A stretch of DNA of 9,614 nt from contig PAJC01000043.1 in NCBI GenBank assembly GCA_002705165.1, positions 12,027 through 21,640 of the forward strand. The letters are read 5' to 3'. This document shows positions 1 to 6,764 of this stretch, one piece after another. Both the position numbers and the translations under genes were made by a program. The DNA comes from Planctomycetaceae bacterium. GTDB lineage: Bacteria; Planctomycetota; Planctomycetia; Pirellulales; Pirellulaceae. The first letter of the stretch is position 1. Every line of letters starts with the position of its first letter. Below the pieces are notes generated by a model. That model was not told the origin of the DNA, did no database searches, and worked only from the letters and a program-made list of their open reading frames with translations.

Positions 1-1040
1 TTCGTTTGGAGTCTGTCGGCCCATGCTTTGACTTCATCCTGATTCTGAGAGACCTCTGTTTGCTGTGTGGGGACGTGAAGAAACTCATCATTAGTCCCGG
101 TGACTAATAGCGGGCCAACCGGATACATCGATTCAGGCCAGACGAGAAGGTTCAATCCGATTTCGTCTTCGAGTGCACGAATCGATTGAAGATTATACAT
201 CTCTTGTTTCTCTTCTTCCTTTTTTAGATATTCGTCGTATGACAATTCAAACTCGGTATAAGTGACCCCCTGAATCAGTCCAACAGAAACAAGCGATGCT
301 TCCGTCGTGGTAACAGAGGCGAGTTCAGTGAGGCGATTGTGTCCATAGGTCCAACAACCTAAGAGTATCATTCCAAACAGGATTCCTTCAGATGTAGGAC
401 TTAAGGTGAGAGCGGTCTTTTTAATCGGCAAGTCTGAGCTTTGCCCTTTCGACGTAACCTGTTTCCAAATGCGATAGAGCAGACCTGCTCCTAACACCAG
501 CACGAAGGAAATGCAAAATCCCCCACCGAGATCTGCGGTTTGGATGAACCAAAGATGATCCACCTGAGAATGGGAGAGAGAGCCCATGGAAAATCCGGAA
601 ATAACATAACCGCGAATCCATTCCACGCAGACCCAACTAATGGCAGCCGAGTACGATAGCGATATTTTTAGTTGGTGGTGTATTGTTCTGGCAGCAAAAA
701 CAAACAGGGGTAGGTAGAGCCCCAGATAGATAGAAAGAGCACTCCAACCAAAGTAGGTGGTCCAATGAGCTAATCGCATCCCCTGCAGCAGTGCCAGCCA
801 ACAACAGACGTGAGTGATATAAAGTCCAAAGTAGGCACGCTTTAATGTGGCGTTTTGATCATTCAACTTCCGGACTGCAATCAAGGGAAGCCAGCAGGCC
901 GGTGCTAACCACGCTGCCCAACTCCAGCCAATAGGAGGCAGGCAAAGATAAAGGAGACAATTGCCAAGCAAACCGTATAAAAACGGTGAAAATCTGAACG
1001 TTGAATCCGTTGCGTAGTTCTTAGGTTCGGGGGAATTCAT
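1..1040 (-). CDS. lnt: Apolipoprotein N-acyltransferase, N-terminal 346 codons (cut by the left edge)
   Basis: Lnt is an inner-membrane enzyme that N-acylates the N-terminal cysteine of lipoproteins, the last step of their maturation. The frame is open from the ATG at 1040 to the window edge. The first ~230 residues are a run of hydrophobic segments (about 20-55, 68-86, 94-118, 128-150, 162-192 and 216-232), as expected for the membrane half of the family. Within it, WIRGYVISGFSMGSLSHSQ (141-159) matches the family's RG..f.GF.w...gysq signature. The nitrilase-like domain then begins with a GLIQG strand (254-258) and WPES (301-304), where E303 should be the catalytic glutamate. The catalytic lysine and cysteine would lie beyond the edge. 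The start lies 12 bp after the moeA stop and has no clear Shine-Dalgarno, which suggests translation coupled to moeA in a pabA-moeA-lnt operon. The family call is firm; completeness cannot be judged. Confidence 0.9.
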   Translation of the reverse strand, partial: MNSPEPKNYATDSTFRFSPFLYGLLGNCLLYLCLPPIGWSWAAWLAPACWLPLIAVRKLNDQNATLKRAYFGLYITHVCCWLALLQGMRLAHWTTYFGWSALSIYLGLYLPLFVFAARTIHHQLKISLSYSAAISWVCVEWIRGYVISGFSMGSLSHSQVDHLWFIQTADLGGGFCISFVLVLGAGLLYRIWKQVTSKGQSSDLPIKKTALTLSPTSEGILFGMILLGCWTYGHNRLTELASVTTTEASLVSVGLIQGVTYTEFELSYDEYLKKEEEKQEMYNLQSIRALEDEIGLNLLVWPESMYPVGPLLVTGTNDEFLHVPTQQTEVSQNQDEVKAWADRLQT

Positions 1041-1052
1041 GCCACAAGGTGG

Positions 1053-2261
1053 TTAGGAAGGAATTTTGAAAACAGAGATTTCCTCACCGTTCGGATAAAG
1101 TTGATTTCCGGCCTTAAAAAAAGCCAAAGCATTAGCCTCGCTAAGCGTTCGCTGATCCGCTGAGCCTTTCCAGGCTAGAGGTGTAACGTAGCGGTTTCCG
1201 TTACGTTCTGTCAATTGAGCGGGGAAGTAGGTGGGGCGATCTCCACGTTGTTGGAAATCAGCCGTCAGACAGGCAGTTGTTTCTTGCAAACACTCGGAGG
1301 TCTTTCCCCTCATCCTGAAGATGACGGGTGCTACGAAAAGCAGAAAACAAACGAGGCTACTAACAGGATTTCCAGGAAGCCCAAAAACCATTGTCTGACG
1401 GTCAGCCGATGAAAGCACGCCAAACCAGAGCGGCTTTCCGGGTTTAAGTTTGAGTTTGTGAAACACCTGCTCTACGCCATGTCGATCGAGTACTGCGGGA
1501 ACCAGATCTTTGACACCGGCAGATACTCCTCCAGACAGAATAAGGATGTCTGACTCTAATCCTGTCGCGACTAAATCGGACAAGGTTTCAAAGTTATCGA
1601 GTCCAATTCCCAAGGATTGAGCCTCGGCTCCAAAACTGGTAGCTAATGCCTGAAGCAGAGGGCCGTTGGAGTTTCTGATCTGGCCTGCCTGTGGTGTCGT
1701 GGTCGCCTGCACAAGCTCATCACCCGTACTTATTATGGCCAGTTTAGGAGGTTGGTAGACCGGTACATTGGTACAGCCAATTTCAGCTAGGATACCAACT
1801 TCGATAGGTCTGATGAGAGTGCCTTGTGAGAGGATCGTCTCCCCCTGAGACAGAGAGGTAGCCTGCCTCATGATATTAGCTTCAGGTTGAATCGTGTCCT
1901 GATGGATGATTACCTTTTGTTGGTCTCGACTTGTTTGCTCTACCATCACGACAGCACTGGCGTCTGGCGGTAAAGGAGCTCCTGTCATGATCTGGATAGC
2001 TGCTTTGGGATGAATACTTTTTGTAGGAGTTTGTCCAGCGAGTACTTCTTCCAATACTTCAAGAACGACATCCTGTTTCACATCCTCAGCGAGGACGGCA
2101 TAACCATCAACTAATGATTTGTCATAGGGTGGCGAGTCGATGTCACTTTGGACATCTTCGGCTAAAATATGGCCCACTGAATTGGAGAGCATGCATTCGG
2201 TGGGACGGCATTCCGATAGCCGGGCCATGATTTTCTGCAGTGCTTGGTCAACGCTGATCAT
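1053..2261 (-). CDS. moeA: Molybdopterin molybdenumtransferase MoeA
   Basis: MoeA inserts molybdate into adenylylated molybdopterin in the last step of molybdenum cofactor synthesis, in the cytoplasm. At 402 aa it is close to the usual length of about 400-410. Visible family motifs are PPYDKSLVDGYAV (44-56, with the conserved Asp at 52), TGAPLP (93-98), STGDEL (178-183) followed by GQIRNSNG (193-200), SGGVSAGVKD (243-252), KLKPGKP (271-277) and GLPGNPVSS (294-302). The last three form the MPT/molybdate-binding core of the MogA-like fold. The C-terminal ~80 residues are the family's beta-barrel domain. The ATG overlaps the pabA stop in an ATGA arrangement, and lnt follows after 12 bp, so the three genes are probably co-transcribed and coupled. 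No other cofactor-synthesis gene is in view. I see no missing core motif. Confidence 0.95.
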   Translation of the reverse strand: MISVDQALQKIMARLSECRPTECMLSNSVGHILAEDVQSDIDSPPYDKSLVDGYAVLAEDVKQDVVLEVLEEVLAGQTPTKSIHPKAAIQIMTGAPLPPDASAVVMVEQTSRDQQKVIIHQDTIQPEANIMRQATSLSQGETILSQGTLIRPIEVGILAEIGCTNVPVYQPPKLAIISTGDELVQATTTPQAGQIRNSNGPLLQALATSFGAEAQSLGIGLDNFETLSDLVATGLESDILILSGGVSAGVKDLVPAVLDRHGVEQVFHKLKLKPGKPLWFGVLSSADRQTMVFGLPGNPVSSLVCFLLFVAPVIFRMRGKTSECLQETTACLTADFQQRGDRPTYFPAQLTERNGNRYVTPLAWKGSADQRTLSEANALAFFKAGNQLYPNGEEISVFKIPS

Positions 2262-2845
2262 ATTGTCAGTTCAAGAAAGCGTTGGAGGATTGTGGGGCCC
2301 ACATCGGATAGAAAACTTTCAGGATGAAATTGCCAACCGATTAAAGGGTAGCTCTTATGACGAATGGCCATAATTTCTGTGGAGCCATCAGGAGCATCCG
2401 CCCAGGCTGCAACTTCAAATTCATCATGGAGCGTGTCAGGCTGGATGACCAGACTGTGGTAGCGAGTCGCAATGAATGGATTGGGAAGATCGAAGAAGAT
2501 GCCCTGATTGTCATGATGGATCGAATCTGTTTTGCCATGCATCAACTGCTTAGCACGAACAATGGTTGAACCAGTAGATTGCCCGATCGATTGGTGTCCC
2601 AGACAAACTCCGAGTATTGGAACTTTACCCTTCATGTGAGAGATCACATCCATGCTGATCCCAGCTTCAGTGGGTGTACATGGCCCGGGGGAAATGATGA
2701 TATGGGATGGATTCAGAGCTTCCACCTGCTCGGGAGTTATCTGATCATTCCGATAGACCTGAATATTCAGAGTAGGATCGAATTCCCCTAATCGCTGAAC
2801 GAGGTTATAGGTGAAGGAATCGTAATTGTCGATGAGTAGAATCAT
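2258..2845 (-). CDS. pabA: Glutamine amidotransferase subunit of aminodeoxychorismate / anthranilate synthase (PabA/TrpG)
   Basis: This class I glutamine amidotransferase supplies ammonia from glutamine to a chorismate-using partner (PabB for folate or TrpE for tryptophan). At 195 aa it is a full-length single-domain protein. It starts with the family's IDNYDSFTYNL (5-15). It carries SPGPCTP (52-58), the nucleophile elbow GVCLGHQ with Cys81 (79-85), GKTDSI (104-109), YHSL (129-132) and the C-terminal FHPES, giving the His174/Glu176 pair. The catalytic triad is therefore complete. PabA and TrpG cannot be told apart reliably from sequence alone, and many bacteria use one amphibolic subunit for both pathways. 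The symbol pabA is chosen because no trp genes adjoin, and trpG remains possible. It is the first gene of the leftward pabA-moeA-lnt run and shares its upstream region with the divergent nadA. No clear Shine-Dalgarno precedes the ATG. Confidence 0.9.
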   Translation of the reverse strand: MILLIDNYDSFTYNLVQRLGEFDPTLNIQVYRNDQITPEQVEALNPSHIIISPGPCTPTEAGISMDVISHMKGKVPILGVCLGHQSIGQSTGSTIVRAKQLMHGKTDSIHHDNQGIFFDLPNPFIATRYHSLVIQPDTLHDEFEVAAWADAPDGSTEIMAIRHKSYPLIGWQFHPESFLSDVGPTILQRFLELTI

Positions 2846-3015
2846 GAGGGCTTACGTCAGGCAAAAATAGTGGCAATAAACTTATTTTAACGTAGTAGCC
2901 AGACATATCGAGTCCTTGAAGTCGCGTAAATTCCCAATTCCCAAGAGGGGATGTGGCGATAATAATAGGAATACCTTAATAGTCTCTTGCCCAGCAACAC
3001 AAAGAATTGGAATTC
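2846..3015. promoter_or_regulatory. Divergent intergenic region between pabA and nadA
   Basis: This 170 bp stretch holds no gene and must carry promoters for both the leftward pabA operon and the rightward nadA. It is AT-rich around 2875-2895 and 2955-2985. A GATAAT box at 2958-2963 is a possible nadA -10, but I see no good -35 at the right distance. For pabA the best hint is a TAAAAT-like box on the minus strand around 2884-2892, again with no clear -35. An exact tandem heptamer, AATTCCC twice, lies at 2929-2942. No riboswitch-like structure was recognised. The promoter placement is inferred from gene layout more than from motifs. Confidence 0.4.
2929..2944. repeat. Tandem heptamer AATTCCC x2 in the pabA-nadA spacer
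   Basis: The sequence AATTCCC occurs twice head to tail, followed by a further AA, between the two divergent starts. It could be a regulator half-site pair, but two copies of a short AT/C-rich word can arise by chance. No known operator was recognised. Confidence 0.35.
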
Positions 3016-4149
3016 ATGAGTATTGCAACCGAGCAACCTCTACCGGATATCGCTAGTTATAAATCGCTCGAAAATGACGAACTGTCGGTTCGAATCGAAC
3101 GTGTTCGTGAGGCGATGGGCCCGGAATTGCTAATTCTGGGGCACCATTATCAACAAGATGAAGTGATTGAGCACTGTGACTTACGTGGTGATAGTTATCA
3201 GTTGAGTCAGATGGCTGCCGAGAACACAGATTGTAAGCATATTGTTTTCTGTGGAGTTCACTTTATGGCGGAGACGGCAGATATTCTGGCGAATCGACCA
3301 GAAGTATTTGATAAGCGAGGCTATCGTGTTTCTGTCACGTTGCCTGATATGGCAGCTGGTTGTTCCATGGCTGACATGGCCGGGATTGAACAAGTGGAAA
3401 ACTGCTGGGCAGATCTGGGCGAAGTCATTGATACAGATGATATTACACCGGTAACCTACATTAATTCAGCAGCCAGCCTGAAAGCATTTGTTGGTAAACA
3501 CAATGGAATCGTTTGCACCTCAAGTAACGCACCGGCTGTTCTTGAATGGGCATTCAAACGCACAAGTCGAGTCCTCTTCTTTCCAGACCAACACCTTGGC
3601 AGAAACACCAGTTTGAAAATGGGAATTACCAACGACCAGATGCCAGTCTGGGATCCTTACCAACTGGAAATGGGAGGGAATACTGACGCGGCTATTGAGA
3701 GTAGTAAAGTAATTCTCTGGAAAGGTCACTGTAGCGTGCACCAGATGTTTCAGGCGGAACATGTGGAGATGTTCCGTGAGCAACATCCAGGGATCAATAT
3801 TTTGGTGCACCCGGAATGCCCTCAGGAAGTAAATGACATCGCTGATATATCAGGGTCAACTGGCAAGATCATTGAAGTGATCAAGCATGCTGAGGCGGGG
3901 TCCAGTTGGGCTATCGGGACAGAATTACATTTGGTGAACCGCCTTAAAAAAGAAAACGCTCATCTCGAGATTCACTTCCTATCTCCTGTGGTTTGCATGT
4001 GTGCGACGATGTATAGGATTGATTTAGCACATCTTTGCTGGAGCCTTGAGAATCTTGTGTATGGAACTCAGGTCAATGCAATCCACGTGGACGATGAGGT
4101 GTCCAAATGGTCTTTAGTGGCATTGGAACGTATGCTTAAGGTGAAATGA
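3016..4149 (+). CDS. nadA: Quinolinate synthase NadA
   Basis: NadA is a [4Fe-4S] enzyme that condenses iminoaspartate with dihydroxyacetone phosphate to give quinolinate in de novo NAD synthesis. The ATG at 3016 gives 377 aa. An in-frame TTG at 3007 would add only three residues, and neither start has a good Shine-Dalgarno, so ATG is preferred. In ATG numbering, GHHYQ (42-46) is the substrate-binding first-domain motif and FMAETADIL (84-92) is strongly conserved. The three cluster ligands are expected at Cys116 (AAGCS), Cys239 (KGHCSVH) and in the C-terminal PVVCMC motif (Cys327 or Cys329). DQHLGRN (191-197) and HPECPQE (265-271) are further family motifs. It is the only plus-strand gene here, transcribed away from pabA and towards the SH3-like gene. 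No nadB or nadC is in view. Confidence 0.95.
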   Translation: MSIATEQPLPDIASYKSLENDELSVRIERVREAMGPELLILGHHYQQDEVIEHCDLRGDSYQLSQMAAENTDCKHIVFCGVHFMAETADILANRPEVFDKRGYRVSVTLPDMAAGCSMADMAGIEQVENCWADLGEVIDTDDITPVTYINSAASLKAFVGKHNGIVCTSSNAPAVLEWAFKRTSRVLFFPDQHLGRNTSLKMGITNDQMPVWDPYQLEMGGNTDAAIESSKVILWKGHCSVHQMFQAEHVEMFREQHPGINILVHPECPQEVNDIADISGSTGKIIEVIKHAEAGSSWAIGTELHLVNRLKKENAHLEIHFLSPVVCMCATMYRIDLAHLCWSLENLVYGTQVNAIHVDDEVSKWSLVALERMLKVK

Positions 4150-4180
4150 AAAAGCCGAGCGATCAAGCCCGACTTTCTTT
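4150..4180 (-). terminator. Intrinsic terminator of the 198-aa SH3-like gene
   Basis: Read on the minus strand, AAAGTCGGGC, a six-base loop and GCTCGGCTTT form a ten-pair stem with two G-U wobbles, followed by further U residues (4149-4153 are all A on the plus strand). This sits 29 bp after the stop of the leftward gene and abuts the nadA stop. On the plus strand the wobbles become A-C mismatches, so it should end nadA transcripts less well, although TTTCTTT follows. A short CCGG-TTAACG-CCGG hairpin at 4189-4202 followed by CTTGTTTT may help stop nadA. Confidence 0.6.
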
Positions 4181-4208
4181 ATGTGTTCCCGGTTAACGCC
4201 GGCTTGTT

Positions 4209-4805
4209 TTAGCCGTCGGCTTTTCGACAGTAGTCCAACATGCCATCCACATCATCCGCCTCTTTCAGAGCTTGAGCATTACCAGTATCACCAGCGGGAG
4301 CGGTTGCTGGTTCTTCTGCTGGGGTTTCTTCAGCAGCAACTTCTACCGGTTCAGCAGCGGCCTCTTCTGCCGGAGTCTCAGTAGCAGGAGCTTCTTCACC
4401 CGTAGCACTTGCTCGGGCAGCAGCTAACATGTCAGCAACACTCATGTTTCCCGCATCGGCTTTAGCAGGAGCTGGCTTCTCAGCGGGAGTCTCGGCAGTT
4501 GGCGTTGCGGCTTCCGTAGCAGGCTCAGCCGCAGGCGTTGCGGCTTCAGCAGGAGGTACAGGGGTTGAGACCGTTTCAGTCTCATGAACTGGCTCATCAA
4601 CAAGCTTCAGAAAATCGACATCGATATCATACCATCCGATATTGTTATAACCATCAAACTCAACAAGGGCACGACCACTCATATTTACCGTTTTCACGGT
4701 GCCCGTTAGTCCCTGAAATCGACCTAGCTCAGTACGACTGTCATCGACGATAACGAGTTGATCGGTGTAAATTCGCTTCAGGTTTTCAATGTGTTCGAAG
4801 ACCAT
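4209..4805 (-). CDS. Conserved-looking protein with SH3/KOW-like N-terminus and acidic Ala/Pro-rich tail
   Basis: I do not recognise a named family for this 198-aa protein. Residues 1-70 look like a small beta-barrel: GRFQGLTGTVKTVN (28-41) has the Gly-rich KOW/SH3 pattern, followed by RALVEFDGYNNIGWYDIDVDF strand-like stretches. Residues 75-180 are a low-complexity, acidic Ala/Glu/Pro/Thr tail, including an 11-residue repeat starting EAATP (98 and the copy before it). Two short predicted helices interrupt it: SVADMLAAAR (122-131) and, at the C-terminus, DVDGMLDYCR (185-194). These share the pattern [SD]-V-x-[DG]-M-L-x-x-x-R. There is no signal peptide or membrane segment, so it is probably cytoplasmic. 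The layout suggests a binding domain tethered to two docking motifs, but the partner is unknown. A promoter may lie in the 107 bp upstream, and a hairpin terminator follows. Confidence 0.75.
   Translation of the reverse strand: MVFEHIENLKRIYTDQLVIVDDSRTELGRFQGLTGTVKTVNMSGRALVEFDGYNNIGWYDIDVDFLKLVDEPVHETETVSTPVPPAEAATPAAEPATEAATPTAETPAEKPAPAKADAGNMSVADMLAAARASATGEEAPATETPAEEAAAEPVEVAAEETPAEEPATAPAGDTGNAQALKEADDVDGMLDYCRKADG
4501..4547. repeat. Direct repeat inside the Ala/Pro-rich coding region
   Basis: GGCGTTGCGGCTTC occurs exactly at 4501-4514 and 4534-4547, a period of 33 bp or 11 codons. It encodes a repeated EAATP-type segment of the low-complexity linker. It looks like in-frame duplication within a flexible linker that could vary in length between strains. 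Confidence 0.7.
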
Positions 4806-4852
4806 AAATATTTCCGTAAGTTAATGGGTGAAAAGTCACGCTGATTCAACAA

Positions 4853-4880
4853 TTCTTATCGTAGCATGGACGTTTTTCAA
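4853..4880 (-). promoter_or_regulatory. Possible promoter of the SH3-like gene
   Basis: On the minus strand TTGAAA (4880-4875) is followed after 16 bp by TAAGAA (4858-4853). An overlapping alternative is an extended -10, TGCTACGAT. The start codon lies about 48 bp beyond. The 107 bp gap and the separate terminator suggest the gene can be expressed by itself. The match to sigma-70 consensus is only moderate. Confidence 0.3.
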
Positions 4881-4912
4881 GGGGGACAAAATGTCTGAAT
4901 GGGAAAGAAATC

Positions 4913-5485
4913 TCATCCAAATAGTCTGTATTTCCAGCGAACCGTCGCTGGCCAGCTAACGGGCGTTTCTGTGGGAGTGATTTTTATCAGGTTTCCATCG
5001 ATTTCTAGGTCGTCTAATTCACCACGTCCAGTCGATTCGATCTTGATTCGACAGGTTCTACCGGCGATCGAAAGCTCAGCAATTTTTTGAATAGGATCCA
5101 CAATTTTTACTGGTACGCTACTGCGGTAAGTGGTTCCAAGCGAGCCGGCCTCTTCGTCCGCGACACGGCAGGCCACATCAAATAGAAGAGATCGTTGAAG
5201 ATGATCGTTTTCCATACTCATCGACCAGTGGCTGTTCCCTGCCATTCCCACCATCACGCCGACCTGACGACTTTGGGTCCGCTGTTCAACAGATAAATCT
5301 TGCAGAGCAGGGCTGGGGGGCCAGAAATCTTCGGCGGTACCTTCCACACTTTCCAGTAATCGAAAGACCTGCTCACCGGCGATCCAGTCCACCACGTGAG
5401 CGAAACGATCGTTTCGCCATTCCATAGAAGTTCGTAAACCTGTGGCATCAGGTCCAATCGCTTCAAGATGCTTTAATTCAGACAC
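4913..5485 (-). CDS. Uncharacterised 190-aa protein downstream of prfB
   Basis: I do not recognise this protein. The best start is GTG at 5485, preceded by AGGAG with a 7-base spacer. An in-frame ATG at 5521 would add 12 residues but would place that ribosome site inside the coding region. From the GTG start it is 190 aa, soluble, with no signal peptide or membrane segment. Features visible are several tryptophans, a DFWPPSPALQDL stretch (54-65), GMAGNSHWSMSME (80-92), LLFDVACRVADEE (100-112), and a C-terminal third of alternating hydrophobic strands (VPVKIVD, CRIKIES, NLIKITP) that suggests a beta-sandwich or barrel. Its composition matches its neighbours, so it is probably native. It follows prfB by 92 bp and may be co-transcribed. 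Its role is unknown; proximity to tRNA-modification and termination genes is weak evidence at best. Confidence 0.75.
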   Translation of the reverse strand: MSELKHLEAIGPDATGLRTSMEWRNDRFAHVVDWIAGEQVFRLLESVEGTAEDFWPPSPALQDLSVEQRTQSRQVGVMVGMAGNSHWSMSMENDHLQRSLLFDVACRVADEEAGSLGTTYRSSVPVKIVDPIQKIAELSIAGRTCRIKIESTGRGELDDLEIDGNLIKITPTETPVSWPATVRWKYRLFG

Positions 5486-5492
5486 GCATAGT

Positions 5493-5497
5493 CTCCT
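5493..5497 (-). promoter_or_regulatory. Ribosome binding site AGGAG deciding the GTG start
   Basis: AGGAG on the minus strand lies 7 bases before GTG at 5485-5483. It is one of the best ribosome sites in the window, where most genes lack one. It supports the GTG start over the upstream ATG at 5521. Confidence 0.75.
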
Positions 5498-5524
5498 CTT
5501 GTCTCTATACCACCATTCCATCTC

Positions 5525-5558
5525 GCAAATACAGATTTACTGGGATTGGTGTATTTGC
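5525..5558. repeat. Perfect 9-bp inverted repeat between prfB and the 190-aa gene
   Basis: GCAAATACA (5525-5533) and TGTATTTGC (5550-5558) are exact inverse complements around a 16-base spacer. The element starts 20 bp after the prfB stop. No U-run follows on the minus strand, so it is not a standard terminator. It could be an mRNA hairpin that protects or separates the prfB transcript, or a dyad for a DNA-binding protein. Confidence 0.5.
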
Positions 5559-5577
5559 CCGATTGGGGAAGTGTATT

Positions 5578-6688
5578 TTAATCTTGTCCGATGCGCCAAC
5601 GTAGAAAACTCTCTAGAAATCCCTGAATATTTCCATCGAGCACTGAATGAAAGTTCCCTTCGGAATGTCCTGTACGCGCATCTTTAACTCGTTGATCAGG
5701 ATGCAGGAAATAGTTTCGGATTTGAGAGCCAAAGCCGACTCGAGCTTTATCTTTGTACTTTTGAGCCTGTTCGGCCTCGCGTTTTTCTTCTTCCACTCGA
5801 GCAAGTCTGGCTCGCAGCATCTTGTACGCTGAGGCACGGTTCTTATGCTGACTCCGTTCATTTTGACACTGCACGACAATTCCGGTCGGTTCATGCGTTA
5901 GACGGACTGCACTATCCGTCTTATTGACATGCTGTCCACCCGCTCCACTTGCACGATAGGTATCTTCCCGAACATCTTTTTCGTCAATTTCTATTTCAAT
6001 ATCGTCAGAGATTTCCGGAGATACGTCAATCGCGGCGAAACTTGTTTGCCGTTTTCCTTCAGAATTAAACGGACTAATCCTCACCAGACGATGAATCCCG
6101 GTTTCACCTTTTAGATAGCCATAGGCCATCGATCCACGCACACAGATGGTGGCATTGTTAATCCCTGCGATATCATTATCACTACGATCGAGTAGAGAAA
6201 CCTGATGGCCGTGCTGGCTGGCCCACTGGATATACATGCGTAAGAGCATTTCTGCCCAGTCGTTGGCGTCCGTACCACCATCACGAGCATAGATCGTCAT
6301 AATGGCTCCGGATTTATCATGCGTTCCATTGAGCATGGATTTCAGCTTTAGATCTTCACAAAGAGATTCAAGCCGTGTGATCTCCTGCTCAACCTCTTCT
6401 TCCATGTCAGGCTCTTCCTGACACATTTCCAGCAGGACCGTCAAGTCCCCGGCTGCCGTTGTCAATTCGTCAAGTGGGGCGGTAATAGCCTTGAGTGACT
6501 TAAGATTGGCGACCGCTGCCTGAGCAGTTTCCTGATTATCCCAGAAACCAGCGGCAGCCATCTGAGACTCTATGGCCTGAATATTTTCGTTTTTGGTAGC
6601 GTAGTCAAAGACTATCTCCGAGTTGGAGTAGTTTTTGTTGAATAGATTCTGCCCGGTCTTTTAGTTCTGAAAGCATATTGGTTTTCAT
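5578..6688 (-). CDS. prfB: Peptide chain release factor 2, made by programmed +1 frameshift
   Basis: RF2 recognises UGA and UAA in the ribosomal A site and triggers release of the finished chain. It is encoded in two frames: 27 codons from ATG 6688 to CTT at 6610-6608, then UGA at 6607-6605. Skipping one base at the CTT-TGA-C site continues as GAC TAC for 342 further residues, giving 369 aa (E. coli RF2 has 365). The decoding tripeptide SPF falls at 205-207 and the catalytic GGQ at 250-252. Residue 246 is Ala, as in most RF2s. The acidic helical domain 1 lies before residue ~120. The 5' part is not a separate gene and the gene is not broken. ATG 6676 is an alternative start; neither has a Shine-Dalgarno. 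It follows mnmA by 76 bp. The frameshift lets RF2 levels control their own synthesis. The gene itself ends in UAA. Confidence 0.95.
6604..6619 (-). promoter_or_regulatory. prfB programmed +1 recoding site
   Basis: On the minus strand the order is GGAG (6619-6616), five bases ATAGT, the slippery CTT (6610-6608), UGA (6607-6605) and C. CTT TGA C is the standard RF2 autoregulatory site: slow UGA decoding when RF2 is scarce allows tRNA-Leu to slip onto UUU. GGAG can pair with the 16S 3' end as the internal stimulator, but one base further from CTT than the E. coli AGGGGG element when aligned to the same anti-Shine-Dalgarno positions. Confidence 0.92.
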
Positions 6689-6764
6689 AAGAAATGAATG
6701 TGAAAGCGGCTGTGTCTTTGATTGTAGATTATGCACGATTAGATGGTTAGAGAGCAATAACTCG

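Noticed and set aside
1215..2791. Plus-strand ORFs opposite moeA and pabA
   Set aside because: They are antisense to well-supported genes with intact motifs, show no recognisable protein and have no promoter or ribosome site.
3007..3015. TTG start for nadA
   Set aside because: It adds three residues with no better ribosome site than the ATG at 3016.
4300..4560. Low-complexity GC-rich tract as a noncoding tandem repeat array
   Set aside because: The repeat is in frame and encodes an Ala/Pro/Glu linker inside an open gene; only two close copies exist.
5486..5521. ATG at 5521 as the start of the 190-aa gene
   Set aside because: It has no ribosome site, and the strong AGGAG before GTG 5485 lies within this extension.
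5525..5558. Inverted repeat as an intrinsic terminator of prfB
   Set aside because: No U-tract follows the stem on the minus strand and the 16-base loop is large, so it is listed only as a repeat.
5578..6688. prfB as a frameshifted pseudogene
   Set aside because: The break is exactly the known RF2 recoding site, and SPF and GGQ are intact at the expected residues.
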